64,000 nt of DNA, taken from CAYVXE01 sp964455375. Lineage in GTDB: Bacteria; Zhuqueibacterota; Zhuqueibacteria; Oceanimicrobiales; Oceanimicrobiaceae. Positions 16,513 through 25,721 of the stretch are shown piece by piece. The stretch's first letter is position 1, and every line of letters starts with the position of its first letter. Location: the NCBI GenBank assembly GCA_964455375.1, contig CAYVXE010000008.1:1-64000 (forward strand), given 5' to 3'. The position numbers and the translations under genes were made by a program. The notes beneath the pieces are model-generated. The model was not told where the DNA came from and made no database searches. It was given only the letters and a program-made list of their open reading frames with translations.

Positions 16513-18444
16513 CTAAACTTCGTGTATCTGTGGATGCCATCTCCGAACATTCTCACACCGGTCGATCAACTCATGAACTGAGATAGGTAACAAACCCAGA
16601 GATTCATCCCGGTAAACCACGCGCAAGATATCTTCCAAAGACGTCACTCCTTTTGTTGCTTTGTAAAAACCGTCTTCACTCATGGAAACCAGTCCAGCGT
16701 GTTGCCGGGCAATTTTTTTGATCCGGGAATTCGTACTGCGATTTAAAATCTCATCTCGAATGGCGTCGTTCACCAGCAGAACCTCATGGATTGCGGTCAT
16801 GCCTCTATAGCCGGTTTTATTGCAATGCAGGCATCCCACAGGCTCATAAAAAACGAGTTCCGGAGATTCTTTATCTTTTAATGTATGAAAAAACGTCAGC
16901 GTCTTTTTACTGGGTTTTGCCGGCTGTTTACAAAACTCGCATAATTTTCTCACCAGGCGTTGCGCGACAACAGACACCAACGTGGATGAAATTAAAAATG
17001 TCTCAATCCCCATGTCCATCAATCGCAGTAAAGCTCCCGTTGCATCTTCCGTGTGAAACGTACTTAAGACTTTGTGGCCGGTGAGAGACGCCTGAATCAC
17101 CGCTTCCGCAGCCTCAGGATCACGAATCTCACCGATCATCAGAACATCCGGGTCCTGACGCATCATGGATTTCAGGTAATCCGAATAACGGATTCCCATC
17201 TTAGGAGAAAAGGAAGCCTGCACCACTCCGTCAATGGTGTATTCAACAGGGTCTTCAACTGTAATAATGACCCGGTCAAGATTGTTTAAATAATTTAATG
17301 AGGCATAGAGCGTGGTACTTTTTCCACTGCCTGTGGGACCGGTGACCAGAATAATTCCGGACGGATGATCCAGCATCTCCTGATATCTGATGAAATTCAC
17401 CGGGGAAAATCCGATAGACTCAAGCTCCACAAATGAGCTTTGTCTGCTTTGGATTCTGATCACAACATTTTCACCCCAAATAGCAGCATAGGTAGAAACC
17501 CGCAAATCATATTCCTTCTGCATGATGCGGGCCTGAATCCGCCCATCCTGGTGTCGCCGTTTTTCGGCAATGTCCAACCCGCAAAGGGCTTTTATTCTAC
17601 TGATGAGCTTTTGCGCCACGGCATTGGGTAGATCGGTTTTATGCACCAACAAGCCATCGACCCGGTAGCGAACGCGTAAAAATCCATCTTGCGGTTCGAT
17701 ATGAATGTCGGTCGCCCGATCGACGATGGCGTTGGTAAGAATGAAATTCACAATTTCGACAATGTTATCCTTCTTGTGTTTAACAAAGTCGTTCCCGCCG
17801 ATAACCAGGTCCTTATGCGTATCCGAAACAGAAATTTCCTGGCCCAACTCCATTTTCTGGTAATACAACATAATCGTGTTCTGTATCTCAGATGGAGAGG
17901 CAATTGCGGGGATGATTTTACTTTTTAACACTTTCTCCAGGAAACGAATCGTCTCCCTATCCAATGGGTCAGCCATGATTACGGTTAGCCGATCATCTTC
18001 TTTGGAAGCCGGCAGGAACTGGTGCTTTTGTAAAAATCCCGGATTGAAAGACTCCAAAAGTTTCGTATCGATCAAGTGAATGGATGGAATAATTTTGGGA
18101 ATACCGATTTGCATGCTAAGCGCATTGACCAGCGTCACCTCATCGATGGCTTCTATTTCAACTAAAATTCTACCGAGCTTTTCTTTTTTTGTCTTTTGTA
18201 CTTCCAGGGCCTTATCGAGCTGCTCTTTGGTAATAACGCCCATATTGATCAGCAACTCTCCCAGAGGAATGCTCATGTGAAACTTTTTTAACACCCGCTG
18301 CAACTGCACCCGGGAAATCATTTTCCTGCTGATCAAAATTTCTCCGATAGGAGAATATAATTTTTGATTTTTTTGAATTGCCAGAACTTCCTGCAACTGA
18401 TCGTCGGTAATAAAACCTTCTTTTAGCAGATATTCACCAATCAT
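16513..18444 (-). CDS. GspE/PulE/PilB-family assembly ATPase with N-terminal MshEN-type repeats
   Basis: The 643-residue ATPase powers a type IV pilus or type II secretion machine. Four tandem 24-28-residue motifs at the N-terminus (residues about 1-105) follow the (L/I)G..L...G.I....L...L..Q pattern of MshEN domains, which in MshE and relatives bind c-di-GMP. A second N-terminal domain follows, then the ATPase core with Walker A GPTGSGKSTT (about 369-378), Walker B VLMIGEIRD, the histidine box STFHTEDATGAL, and a zinc tetracysteine (CEFC about 501, CLHC about 536). No pilM, pilC or pilin genes are in the window, so it is an orphan or the rest is elsewhere. It diverges from the polysaccharide operon across a 263-bp gap. 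Confidence 0.92.
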   Translation of the reverse strand: MIGEYLLKEGFITDDQLQEVLAIQKNQKLYSPIGEILISRKMISRVQLQRVLKKFHMSIPLGELLINMGVITKEQLDKALEVQKTKKEKLGRILVEIEAIDEVTLVNALSMQIGIPKIIPSIHLIDTKLLESFNPGFLQKHQFLPASKEDDRLTVIMADPLDRETIRFLEKVLKSKIIPAIASPSEIQNTIMLYYQKMELGQEISVSDTHKDLVIGGNDFVKHKKDNIVEIVNFILTNAIVDRATDIHIEPQDGFLRVRYRVDGLLVHKTDLPNAVAQKLISRIKALCGLDIAEKRRHQDGRIQARIMQKEYDLRVSTYAAIWGENVVIRIQSRQSSFVELESIGFSPVNFIRYQEMLDHPSGIILVTGPTGSGKSTTLYASLNYLNNLDRVIITVEDPVEYTIDGVVQASFSPKMGIRYSDYLKSMMRQDPDVLMIGEIRDPEAAEAVIQASLTGHKVLSTFHTEDATGALLRLMDMGIETFLISSTLVSVVAQRLVRKLCEFCKQPAKPSKKTLTFFHTLKDKESPELVFYEPVGCLHCNKTGYRGMTAIHEVLLVNDAIRDEILNRSTNSRIKKIARQHAGLVSMSEDGFYKATKGVTSLEDILRVVYRDESLGLLPISVHELIDRCENVRRWHPQIHEV

Positions 18445-18707
18445 GGATAAGCCGCCTTTATGTTGTTATGGAATCGAATTTGAAGATATCGACATAGTGA
18501 TTTCATCGGCAGTTAGAAATCAGGGCTTGAAATTTTTTCTTCTCCAACTTTTAGCTTTTACCTTACGATTTTAATAATCAATACCTTAGACATGTATTTA
18601 AATAGTTGTAACATATAGGCATGCGTGTTAATTACAGGTTGTAATACGTCGAAATTATAAGATAACGCAAAACAGATATACAGTTTATCACATCACAGGC
18701 CAGGTCA

Positions 18708-20135
18708 TTGAAGAAAGGCATAGACATACAACCATTAAAGATTTGCCTCCTTACGGAAAAAAGCGAGGGAGTCGTTTATAAATTTCTGGTCAGCATTAAC
18801 AGCTATCGGAAAGAGTTACCCAGATTCGTCATTACGGAAGAGTTAGATACGGCGGACGTTCTCATTGTCTATGTAAAAAACCCCGAATGGGGCTGGAACA
18901 CCATCAAAACATTGCGATCGCAAGTTAAATTCTTCCTCAGACCTATTCTGCTCATCTGTGAACAGGATATGGCAAATATTGCAGAATTAGTGGACGCCAC
19001 CATAACCTCCACCAACAACGAAATTCTGCTTCTGGCAGAACTTAAAAAGGCCTTCTCCCTGGTAAATACACTGAACCAATTAGCAGACATTCCTCCATCG
19101 GTGGGTGACGTCAATCTCAAAAAGATTATGATTCTTCGGTATTTATATTCACGTCCCGATTTCGTTTTAACGCCGTTACGAAACTACCATGCGAGCGTGG
19201 GGTATTCATTTCCCCTCATTCAGTTGCTATTAAAAACTGAGGCTGGAAAAGAATTGAAACAGATCGAAGAATTGTTTGAAGCCCAGTTGCTGACCACAAA
19301 ATTAGTCGACAAGGTAAATGTTTGCCCATATTGTGAACATTCACAAATTAATTACCGCGAATTGTGCCCGCATTGTCACTCTTTAAACATCAGCGAAGAG
19401 ACCACCATTCACCATTTTCGTTGTGCCTATGTTGGCCGCGAATCCGAATTCAGAAAAGGCTTTCACTTATCTTGTCCCAAATGCAGCCGCGACCTGAAGC
19501 ATGTGGGCGTTGATTATGACAAACCCGCTGACGTTCTGTGGTGCAATGAATGTAATCATAATTTCTCCGAGCCGCTTCTCTCATGCTTCTGTCTCGTCTG
19601 CGGAAAAACATTCTCTCCGGAAGACGCCTTCATAAAAGAGATTAACGAGCTGCGTTTATCGCAAGATGGCATACGAGCCGCCGAAGAAGGCGTTCTGCCT
19701 GGTTTTGGCATCATAAATATTCTCAAAAAAGAACTCGGCTTTTATAAGCAAGAAGTTTTCATGGAGTTTTTGCGCATCGAATCATTCCGCTGCCGGCGTT
19801 ACAATTATCACTCGACGTTTTCAAAGGTGAATTTCAGCCCTGTTCACCAGGCTATTGGCGGACAAAGTTTAAAGCATTCCAGAAAACTGCGCAACAATTT
19901 TGCGACCATTTTGAACGAGACGTTTCGTTCCACCGATCTTTTCACCGACCTGACAAACGGGGAAATCTTAACACTATTTACCAACACAAGCGTTGAAAAT
20001 GCAAAAATTGCATTTGACCGTTTAAATCACAGTTTGAATGACTTATTAAAAACAAGAATCGAATTAAACTTTACGCTCTCAGATTTGGCACAGGATGATA
20101 AATCGATGCAAACGGTCATGGAGGTTCAAAATTGA
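18708..20135 (+). CDS. TackOD1-type zinc-ribbon protein with degenerate GGDEF domain
   Basis: The protein (475 residues) begins with a receiver-like alpha/beta domain (about 8-120). The middle (about 200-330) is a multi-ribbon metal-binding region with CPYC (206-209), CPHC, CPKC, CNEC and CLVC pairs and the FRCAYVGRESEF and VDYDKP motifs of the TackOD1 domain. The C-terminal 110 residues have GGDEF-like spacing, but the signature loop reads TNGEI (416-420), so cyclase activity is not expected; it may bind a nucleotide or a partner. It opens the polysaccharide operon and is likely its sensor or regulator. The start is a TTG with AGG 3-4 nt upstream; no ATG occurs before residue 86, so the true start is uncertain. 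Confidence 0.7.
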   Translation: MKKGIDIQPLKICLLTEKSEGVVYKFLVSINSYRKELPRFVITEELDTADVLIVYVKNPEWGWNTIKTLRSQVKFFLRPILLICEQDMANIAELVDATITSTNNEILLLAELKKAFSLVNTLNQLADIPPSVGDVNLKKIMILRYLYSRPDFVLTPLRNYHASVGYSFPLIQLLLKTEAGKELKQIEELFEAQLLTTKLVDKVNVCPYCEHSQINYRELCPHCHSLNISEETTIHHFRCAYVGRESEFRKGFHLSCPKCSRDLKHVGVDYDKPADVLWCNECNHNFSEPLLSCFCLVCGKTFSPEDAFIKEINELRLSQDGIRAAEEGVLPGFGIINILKKELGFYKQEVFMEFLRIESFRCRRYNYHSTFSKVNFSPVHQAIGGQSLKHSRKLRNNFATILNETFRSTDLFTDLTNGEILTLFTNTSVENAKIAFDRLNHSLNDLLKTRIELNFTLSDLAQDDKSMQTVMEVQN

Positions 20136-21430
20136 TTCCGCTTTTTTTAAAAGACACCTTAAATTATTTGTTTAGCCTGGATATGGAGGCGAGTCTGCGT
20201 GTCTTTTGGTTTTTTCTAGTTTTCGATTTCCCTCGTTATATCCTTACCGACTTTTATCTATTATTTCTGAAATTATTCAAAAAAACGCCAGGTGCCGACC
20301 GCGATTTCTTACGCAATTTACATGAAGCGCCGCCGTTAGTTTCCGTTATCATTCCGGCATTGAATGAAGAAACGACCATTGGCTGGACCATCCGGTCGTT
20401 AGAAGAACAAACTTACAAACACCTGCAAATCATTATTGTTGATGACGGCTCTACGGATCGAACCCCGAAAATTTGCCGGCACCTGGCTCGCAAACATCAG
20501 ACCGTTGAATATTATCGTTTCTCTGAACGGGGCGGAAAATCGGCTGTGCTGAATTACGGCCTGAAATTTTCCCGCGGCAAATTTGTTGTGTTCGTGGATT
20601 CCGATACAACCTTCGACAGAGATGCTATTTATCATATTATCAAAGCATTTGCCGACCCGGAAGTGGGCGGGGTTTCAGGGAATTTGCGCGTCCGGAATTA
20701 CAAACGCAGTCTGCTCACAAGTCTGCAGCAAATCGAATATATTTTCACCATTTCCATCGGTCGTCAGGTAAGAGCTACATTCGGTATTCTGCCTATCATC
20801 TCGGGAGCATTCGGTTGTTTCAGGAAAGAAATCATTTCAACCAAAACGAATGGCGGCCACGAACCGGGGCCGGGAAATGATTCCGACTTAGCCATCCGCG
20901 TGCGCAAACTCGGCTATAGGATCATCTTTGAACCAAAGGCCGTTTGCCTGACAAACGTTCCCCATAATCTGCAAAGCCTCATTAAACAGCGGGCACGTTG
21001 GGACCGCAATCTCATTAAAAACAGGGTCAGGAAGCACAGCGACGTTTACAATCCGTTTACGCAAAATTTTCGCCTTCTCGATGTCATCACCTTCGTGGAT
21101 TCCATCTTTTTTCACCTGTTTTTATCAGCGGTGACAGCCTTTTATCTGTTCGATTTATCGATTCATTTTTCCTCGGCGCTGCCGATTCTGTTGACCATTA
21201 ATTTCATCCTGTATTTCTGTGCGGAAGTCTTTGAACTTCTTATTGCAGTTATCTTATCCGGTCGCAAGGAAGATTTAAAATTACTTCTTTATGTTCCGCT
21301 ATTCAACCCGTATAAATTATTTATCAAATTCGTTAGACTCATGGCCTATGCACAGGAGTTGCTGTTTAAATTTTCTTACAATGACCCGTTTGCACCATAC
21401 AAAGTGAGACAAAAAATGATACGATGGTAA
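20132..21430 (+). CDS. Family 2 glycosyltransferase, processive polysaccharide-synthase type
   Basis: The 432-residue membrane enzyme has N-terminal hydrophobic segments (about 20-50), a GT-A catalytic domain and C-terminal transmembrane helices (about 325-385). The motifs are those of processive beta-glycan synthases: DDGS (104-107), DSD (156-158), a GNDSD acceptor-site motif in place of TED, and QRARW (286-290). This places it with PgaC/BcsA/hyaluronan-synthase-like enzymes that polymerise and translocate a chain across the inner membrane. No PilZ domain is present. It starts at a TTG that overlaps the previous stop (TTGA) with GGAGG 7 nt upstream. The sugar is unknown. Confidence 0.87.
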   Translation: MIPLFLKDTLNYLFSLDMEASLRVFWFFLVFDFPRYILTDFYLLFLKLFKKTPGADRDFLRNLHEAPPLVSVIIPALNEETTIGWTIRSLEEQTYKHLQIIIVDDGSTDRTPKICRHLARKHQTVEYYRFSERGGKSAVLNYGLKFSRGKFVVFVDSDTTFDRDAIYHIIKAFADPEVGGVSGNLRVRNYKRSLLTSLQQIEYIFTISIGRQVRATFGILPIISGAFGCFRKEIISTKTNGGHEPGPGNDSDLAIRVRKLGYRIIFEPKAVCLTNVPHNLQSLIKQRARWDRNLIKNRVRKHSDVYNPFTQNFRLLDVITFVDSIFFHLFLSAVTAFYLFDLSIHFSSALPILLTINFILYFCAEVFELLIAVILSGRKEDLKLLLYVPLFNPYKLFIKFVRLMAYAQELLFKFSYNDPFAPYKVRQKMIRW

Positions 21431-23538
21431 ACGTGAGAAAACATTTAATCACAATTTTCATTTTGCTTTCTGGAATGATTTGGGTGAGCCAACCGTGCTT
21501 CGCTCAGCAAATAAAATACAGTTTCCGACAACTTGAAAAACTCGTTCTGGAAAAAGATGCTGATGTTCAGGCATCCCACAAACAGGTAGAGGCCGCTGCT
21601 TATTATAGAACTCCGGGAAATCAATCAAAATTGCCCAATCTCTCTATGTTTTACCGCTACACACCGGACAATCTCGCCTTTGATGACAACGGTACGTTTG
21701 GATCACAGTACCTGAATATTCGGCTCTCACAAGACCTGATCTCACTCATTGGGGAAAGCCCACAAAAAAGATCACGAAAAGCCAACATCGCTCTGCAGGA
21801 AGCAAATTTTGCGGCGGCAAAAAATGATATTCTTTTTTCCTTCCGGCTATCCTATATCGACGTGCTTGAAGACAGTTTGCGCGTCTTTTATTATAGCAAA
21901 CTCGACACTGTTTTAACCGCGTTGCTTAAACTTACAAAAAACAGGTTTGATTATCAGGAAGACCTGCTCATTGACGTTCTCACCATACAAAAAGAGGCTA
22001 TTCACAACAGAGCCCTCATAAATTTCAGCAAAAACAATTTAAAACACAGAAAACATCTCATTGCAGAAAATCTTGGAATTCCGGCAGATGCAATAGAATG
22101 GAGCAAACAGGAACCGGTTGACTTACGCCATGCAATGTCACTTTCAAAAGCAGACTCCATCCAGAATGCAGAAATCGACCTTTTACAAGCCAGAGCAAGC
22201 CTCGAATACAGTCGTACTTACAAAAGTCCGCAGCATTTTCGATTGGCGCCGTTCATCGGCTATCAATTTCGGGCGAATCGTTTTGCAGCAACCAAATCAA
22301 GTGCGGAAATCGGATTGCGGGCATCCTTACCGCTATCTGTTTTCAGCAATCAACACGAAAACGAGCAGGCACAACTACTCGGCGATGCCTGGCAATTAAA
22401 AGCGCAAAAAGCCCGACAAATTCTATTGGACAAAATAGAACGTAAACAGGAAAAATATCGCTTCCTTAATGAACAAATAGCCGATGAGAAAATGTTGCTG
22501 CGTCTCATCAAAGAAAAAGAAACGGTACAAAAAAACAAGCAGATTGCAGCCATCAAATCGCTTAAAACAACGCCTGGATTATTGTTAAAACTTTCGGTTG
22601 AAAAATATAAAACCGAGCTGAACATACACATTCTCAATCTTGAAAAAGATAAACTTTTGTATGAAATTATGCACCTCGCAGGTACAACAATGCCGCCAAA
22701 GGTCGAACGTTTGAAATCACTTTCACCCGCAACGCAACCTGATTCATCCGAAATCGCGCCTCCGGCAACCAGAGCATTCTGGGTGTGGAACCCGGCTGAC
22801 CTTATTGAAGATGCCGAAAAAAGTCGGCGGCTTTTCTCAATTTGCCGGACGAATAATATAAACAAAATTTACCTGTCTTTTAACAAAGGTGTCGTCGAAC
22901 AATTTCTGTCCGGGGACAAGGGGATGCTTTTTCTGCAAAAATTAAACGCCAATCATATTTCGCTCTCGGCATTAATGGGCGATGCTGAATGGGTTAAATC
23001 AACCACCCGGGATGCTCTCAAAAGTAAGCTCAACACATTTGCCAAAGTACAACATGCTTTAGCTGATTCCCTTCAATTTGAAGCCATTCATCTCGATATT
23101 GAACCGCAATCTCTGCAAAACTGGTCGCAGAATAAACGGTCCCTTCTCGAAAAAACCGTAAAAACCGTCAGGGACATAAAACTCATTCTGTCGGCACAGA
23201 AAACGCCGGTGAAATTAGAGCTGGACATTCCGGCATCTTTCGCAAAAATTGATTCAGCACTTTTCAAAGATCTGGTTTTGCAAACGGACATAGTTACGCT
23301 TATGGCCTATCGGAATCATTTTGATAAAATCGAAAAAGCAGCAGAGCCAACCATCATGTTACTTACAAATTTGCACAAACCTTTTGTCATAGGGCTCAAT
23401 GCAGGGCTTTTTGACAGTGACAACGCAGTGCTCGACATGGCCGTTCGAATCACGGGAAATTATGAAAATGATCCTAATTTTCATGGGTTTGCAATTCACG
23501 ATTATCACAGATTCAAAGAATTAATAAAGAGGGAATAA
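21424..23538 (+). CDS. TolC-like outer-membrane factor fused to a C-terminal glycosidase-like TIM barrel
   Basis: The 704-residue protein has a signal peptide (ending CFAQ), then about 400 residues of TolC/OEP type: long heptad-rich helices, two barrel-strand stretches (SQYLNIRLSQD near 100 and SAEIGLRASLPL near 300). After a Pro/Ser-rich linker (about 435-448) comes a separate domain (451-704) beginning AFWVWNP. It has the strand endings of a TIM-barrel glycosidase: KIYLSF, ALMGD, IHLDIEP (Asp558, Glu560), LMAYR and GFAIHDY. LDIEP recalls the DxE acid motif of GH18-like enzymes. TolC termini face the periplasm, so the enzyme part should act on a chain being exported. The start overlaps the GT2 gene by 7 nt. 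I know of no standard family with this fusion. Confidence 0.75.
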   Translation: MVNVRKHLITIFILLSGMIWVSQPCFAQQIKYSFRQLEKLVLEKDADVQASHKQVEAAAYYRTPGNQSKLPNLSMFYRYTPDNLAFDDNGTFGSQYLNIRLSQDLISLIGESPQKRSRKANIALQEANFAAAKNDILFSFRLSYIDVLEDSLRVFYYSKLDTVLTALLKLTKNRFDYQEDLLIDVLTIQKEAIHNRALINFSKNNLKHRKHLIAENLGIPADAIEWSKQEPVDLRHAMSLSKADSIQNAEIDLLQARASLEYSRTYKSPQHFRLAPFIGYQFRANRFAATKSSAEIGLRASLPLSVFSNQHENEQAQLLGDAWQLKAQKARQILLDKIERKQEKYRFLNEQIADEKMLLRLIKEKETVQKNKQIAAIKSLKTTPGLLLKLSVEKYKTELNIHILNLEKDKLLYEIMHLAGTTMPPKVERLKSLSPATQPDSSEIAPPATRAFWVWNPADLIEDAEKSRRLFSICRTNNINKIYLSFNKGVVEQFLSGDKGMLFLQKLNANHISLSALMGDAEWVKSTTRDALKSKLNTFAKVQHALADSLQFEAIHLDIEPQSLQNWSQNKRSLLEKTVKTVRDIKLILSAQKTPVKLELDIPASFAKIDSALFKDLVLQTDIVTLMAYRNHFDKIEKAAEPTIMLLTNLHKPFVIGLNAGLFDSDNAVLDMAVRITGNYENDPNFHGFAIHDYHRFKELIKRE

Positions 23539-24596
23539 TGCGGGTTAAACAACTACGTAAACGCGGCAATGATTTCATCCAGCCCCCGAAGGAACCGGCT
23601 AAAAAGAAAATCGCTTATGGCAAATATGTCTATTTGTTGGTTCTTACCTCAATCGTTTGGTTTTCCGGCCAATGGTTTTTCCAACGGTATTTTCACATAA
23701 ATGGTACCGGTTTTCTGGAATGCGAAGAAACCTACATCGAAGCCCGCACACCGGGACGAATAAAAAAAATTTACTGCTCTGTAAATGATCCCGTAAATAA
23801 AGGAGATGCTCTGGTTTTATTAGGGGATCAATCTTACGCAACCGGCAACTCGGTAACAAACAACAGCGGATGGGATTTCGGTTCGGTTGAGGAGGAAAGA
23901 AAAATTATCGACTTGCAAAGTGACATTCATATCCTAAAACTAAGCGTGGCGCAAAATAAAACTGTCGTTTCACAATTGAAGTCAGAATATAAAAGAGCAA
24001 AAAAATTATTCAGCATAAAAGCTATCACGCACCAGAAATTAATGCAGATAAAAGACAAATTAAACCAGGCAGGATTTGATTGGTCGGTTTTACAAATCAA
24101 GCTCGACTCAAAAATAAAAACGTTGTCAACTTACCAGCGCCGTTATTTAATTCCAGTGTCGTCAGGAGAAACGGACACCCATTTTACCAGCAGTTACAGT
24201 CGTGAAATTCTCGACGCGCCACAGGACGGCATTGTAGCAAAAGTGTATAAACACGTTGGCGAAATAGCACAAGTGGGAGAACCGGTTTTAAAAATTGTCA
24301 ACCCACTGAAAAATCACATAAAGACATATTTCCCCGGCACGTTAGAAAATAAAATTAAAGTCGGTGATGAAGTTAACATCACGTTTGAAAATGGCGAAAA
24401 ATCAAAAGGGATTATTCATAAAATTTATCCCACCGCCTTCGAACAACCCAATGAACGCCGCTACAATATTGAATTAGTCGAGAGATACATCGTCGCTGAA
24501 ATTATCCCGAAGCATTCAGAGGGATGGAATCGTATTTTGGACACCAAGGTGAACGTGACGTTGAATAAAAACTGGTTTTTTAAAACATCATCTTAA
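23538..24596 (+). CDS. HlyD-family membrane-fusion (periplasmic adaptor) protein
   Basis: This adaptor has 352 residues: a cytoplasmic N-terminus (1-28), one transmembrane helix (about 30-50), the first half of a barrel-sandwich/lipoyl domain (YIEARTPGRIKKIY...VNKGDALV), a helical hairpin (about 120-200), the second lipoyl half (LDAPQDGIVAKVY...VGEPVLKI) and a beta-barrel to the C-terminus. It would bridge an inner-membrane partner and the TolC-like protein. There is no ABC or RND pump in the operon, so the partner is most likely the GT2 synthase. The ATG shares one base with the preceding stop (TAATG). It is the last gene of the four-gene operon. Confidence 0.85.
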   Translation: MRVKQLRKRGNDFIQPPKEPAKKKIAYGKYVYLLVLTSIVWFSGQWFFQRYFHINGTGFLECEETYIEARTPGRIKKIYCSVNDPVNKGDALVLLGDQSYATGNSVTNNSGWDFGSVEEERKIIDLQSDIHILKLSVAQNKTVVSQLKSEYKRAKKLFSIKAITHQKLMQIKDKLNQAGFDWSVLQIKLDSKIKTLSTYQRRYLIPVSSGETDTHFTSSYSREILDAPQDGIVAKVYKHVGEIAQVGEPVLKIVNPLKNHIKTYFPGTLENKIKVGDEVNITFENGEKSKGIIHKIYPTAFEQPNERRYNIELVERYIVAEIIPKHSEGWNRILDTKVNVTLNKNWFFKTSS

Positions 24597-24680
24597 AATC
24601 GGCGGGAGTTTGTAAGTCGCTCATTCGTGCCAGAATGAAAATCCATTATCTATCACTAATACGTAAAACGGAGTGTAAAA

Positions 24681-25667
24681 ATGATTAATTTAAAAAATGG
24701 TTTTGATTTGATTACGTTTACAGTTGTTTTCACGTTTCTCATGCTTTTTACGGTAATGCTTTACGGGCAAGACTTTTCCTTTTCGGACGACTTCTCAGAT
24801 GGGGATCTAAGTGATTGGACATTCTACAAATTTAGCACAGGTCTGCACGGCCCCGTCACAAATCCTGCAATTGTCGATAGTAGCGCTGAAATTTCTACCA
24901 GAGATCAACAAGCGACATTATTTATTAACGGCGATTCCAGTTGGGCAAACTACACCCTGGAAGCAGATATGCGTATCGAACAGGCTCTCGATGATGCTTC
25001 ACTGGGACTCATAACATTTTTCTACCTTAACAATCCTCATTATGTGGTCAATGGACAGGACACGGTTGCGTATGAAAGTAAACATTATGCTTTAACCGTG
25101 CGAGGGCGCGAAAGTACATGGAGATTAAGCGGCCCCGGAGGGAATTTTGCTGATGGATTCCAAAGTGTCGCCGTTGGTGTAGATTACCACGTGAAGATCG
25201 TTATTAATGGAAATCGGATTCAGGCATACTTTTATGAATTGGGAACACCGGAAGTACTACTTGCAGACGTAACGGTGCCGGACTCGGTAAGTCTAAGCGG
25301 CGGCTTAATTGGTTTTGGCGGCACAGACGATAAAATTTTAATCGATAATGTGACGGTTAACCATATCGTGACAGGAATAAAGAAAATATCTGAATTACCG
25401 GAAAACTTCACGTTGCAACAAAATTACCCGAACCCTTTCAATCCGTCTACGACCATTTTATACACAATTCCTAACCAAGATTTTGTCACACTAAACGTTT
25501 ACGATATTCTTGGTGAAAAGGTCAAAACATTGGTGAGCGAATTTCAAACTGCAGGCAACCACACGTTTCATTTTCAACCCAGAGAGTTGGCCAGTGGCGT
25601 ATATTTTTACGAGTTGAAAGTGGGTGAGACTTTTCTAAAACGAAAAGAAATGTTATTGCTGAAATAG
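24681..25667 (+). CDS. Secreted LamG/concanavalin-like protein with T9SS type A sorting domain
   Basis: The protein (328 residues) has a signal-like hydrophobic N-terminus (about 8-30), then a jelly-roll domain of the concanavalin/3-keto-disaccharide hydrolase-like type (about 35-235: FSDDFSDGDLSDWTF, WANYTLEADM, HYALTVRG, YHVKIVINGNRI, IGFGGTDDKILIDNV). It ends in a sorting domain that opens with LQQNYPNPFNPST. A GGAG site lies 7 nt before the ATG. It follows the polysaccharide operon by 84 nt on the same strand, so it could bind the exported glycan, but this is inference. No catalytic residues can be named. Confidence 0.83.
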   Translation: MINLKNGFDLITFTVVFTFLMLFTVMLYGQDFSFSDDFSDGDLSDWTFYKFSTGLHGPVTNPAIVDSSAEISTRDQQATLFINGDSSWANYTLEADMRIEQALDDASLGLITFFYLNNPHYVVNGQDTVAYESKHYALTVRGRESTWRLSGPGGNFADGFQSVAVGVDYHVKIVINGNRIQAYFYELGTPEVLLADVTVPDSVSLSGGLIGFGGTDDKILIDNVTVNHIVTGIKKISELPENFTLQQNYPNPFNPSTTILYTIPNQDFVTLNVYDILGEKVKTLVSEFQTAGNHTFHFQPRELASGVYFYELKVGETFLKRKEMLLLK

Positions 25668-25721
25668 AAGTTCATCGCTTAGATTTTACCGGTTTGTGGG
25701 ACTGATACAGGCATTGCTGTG

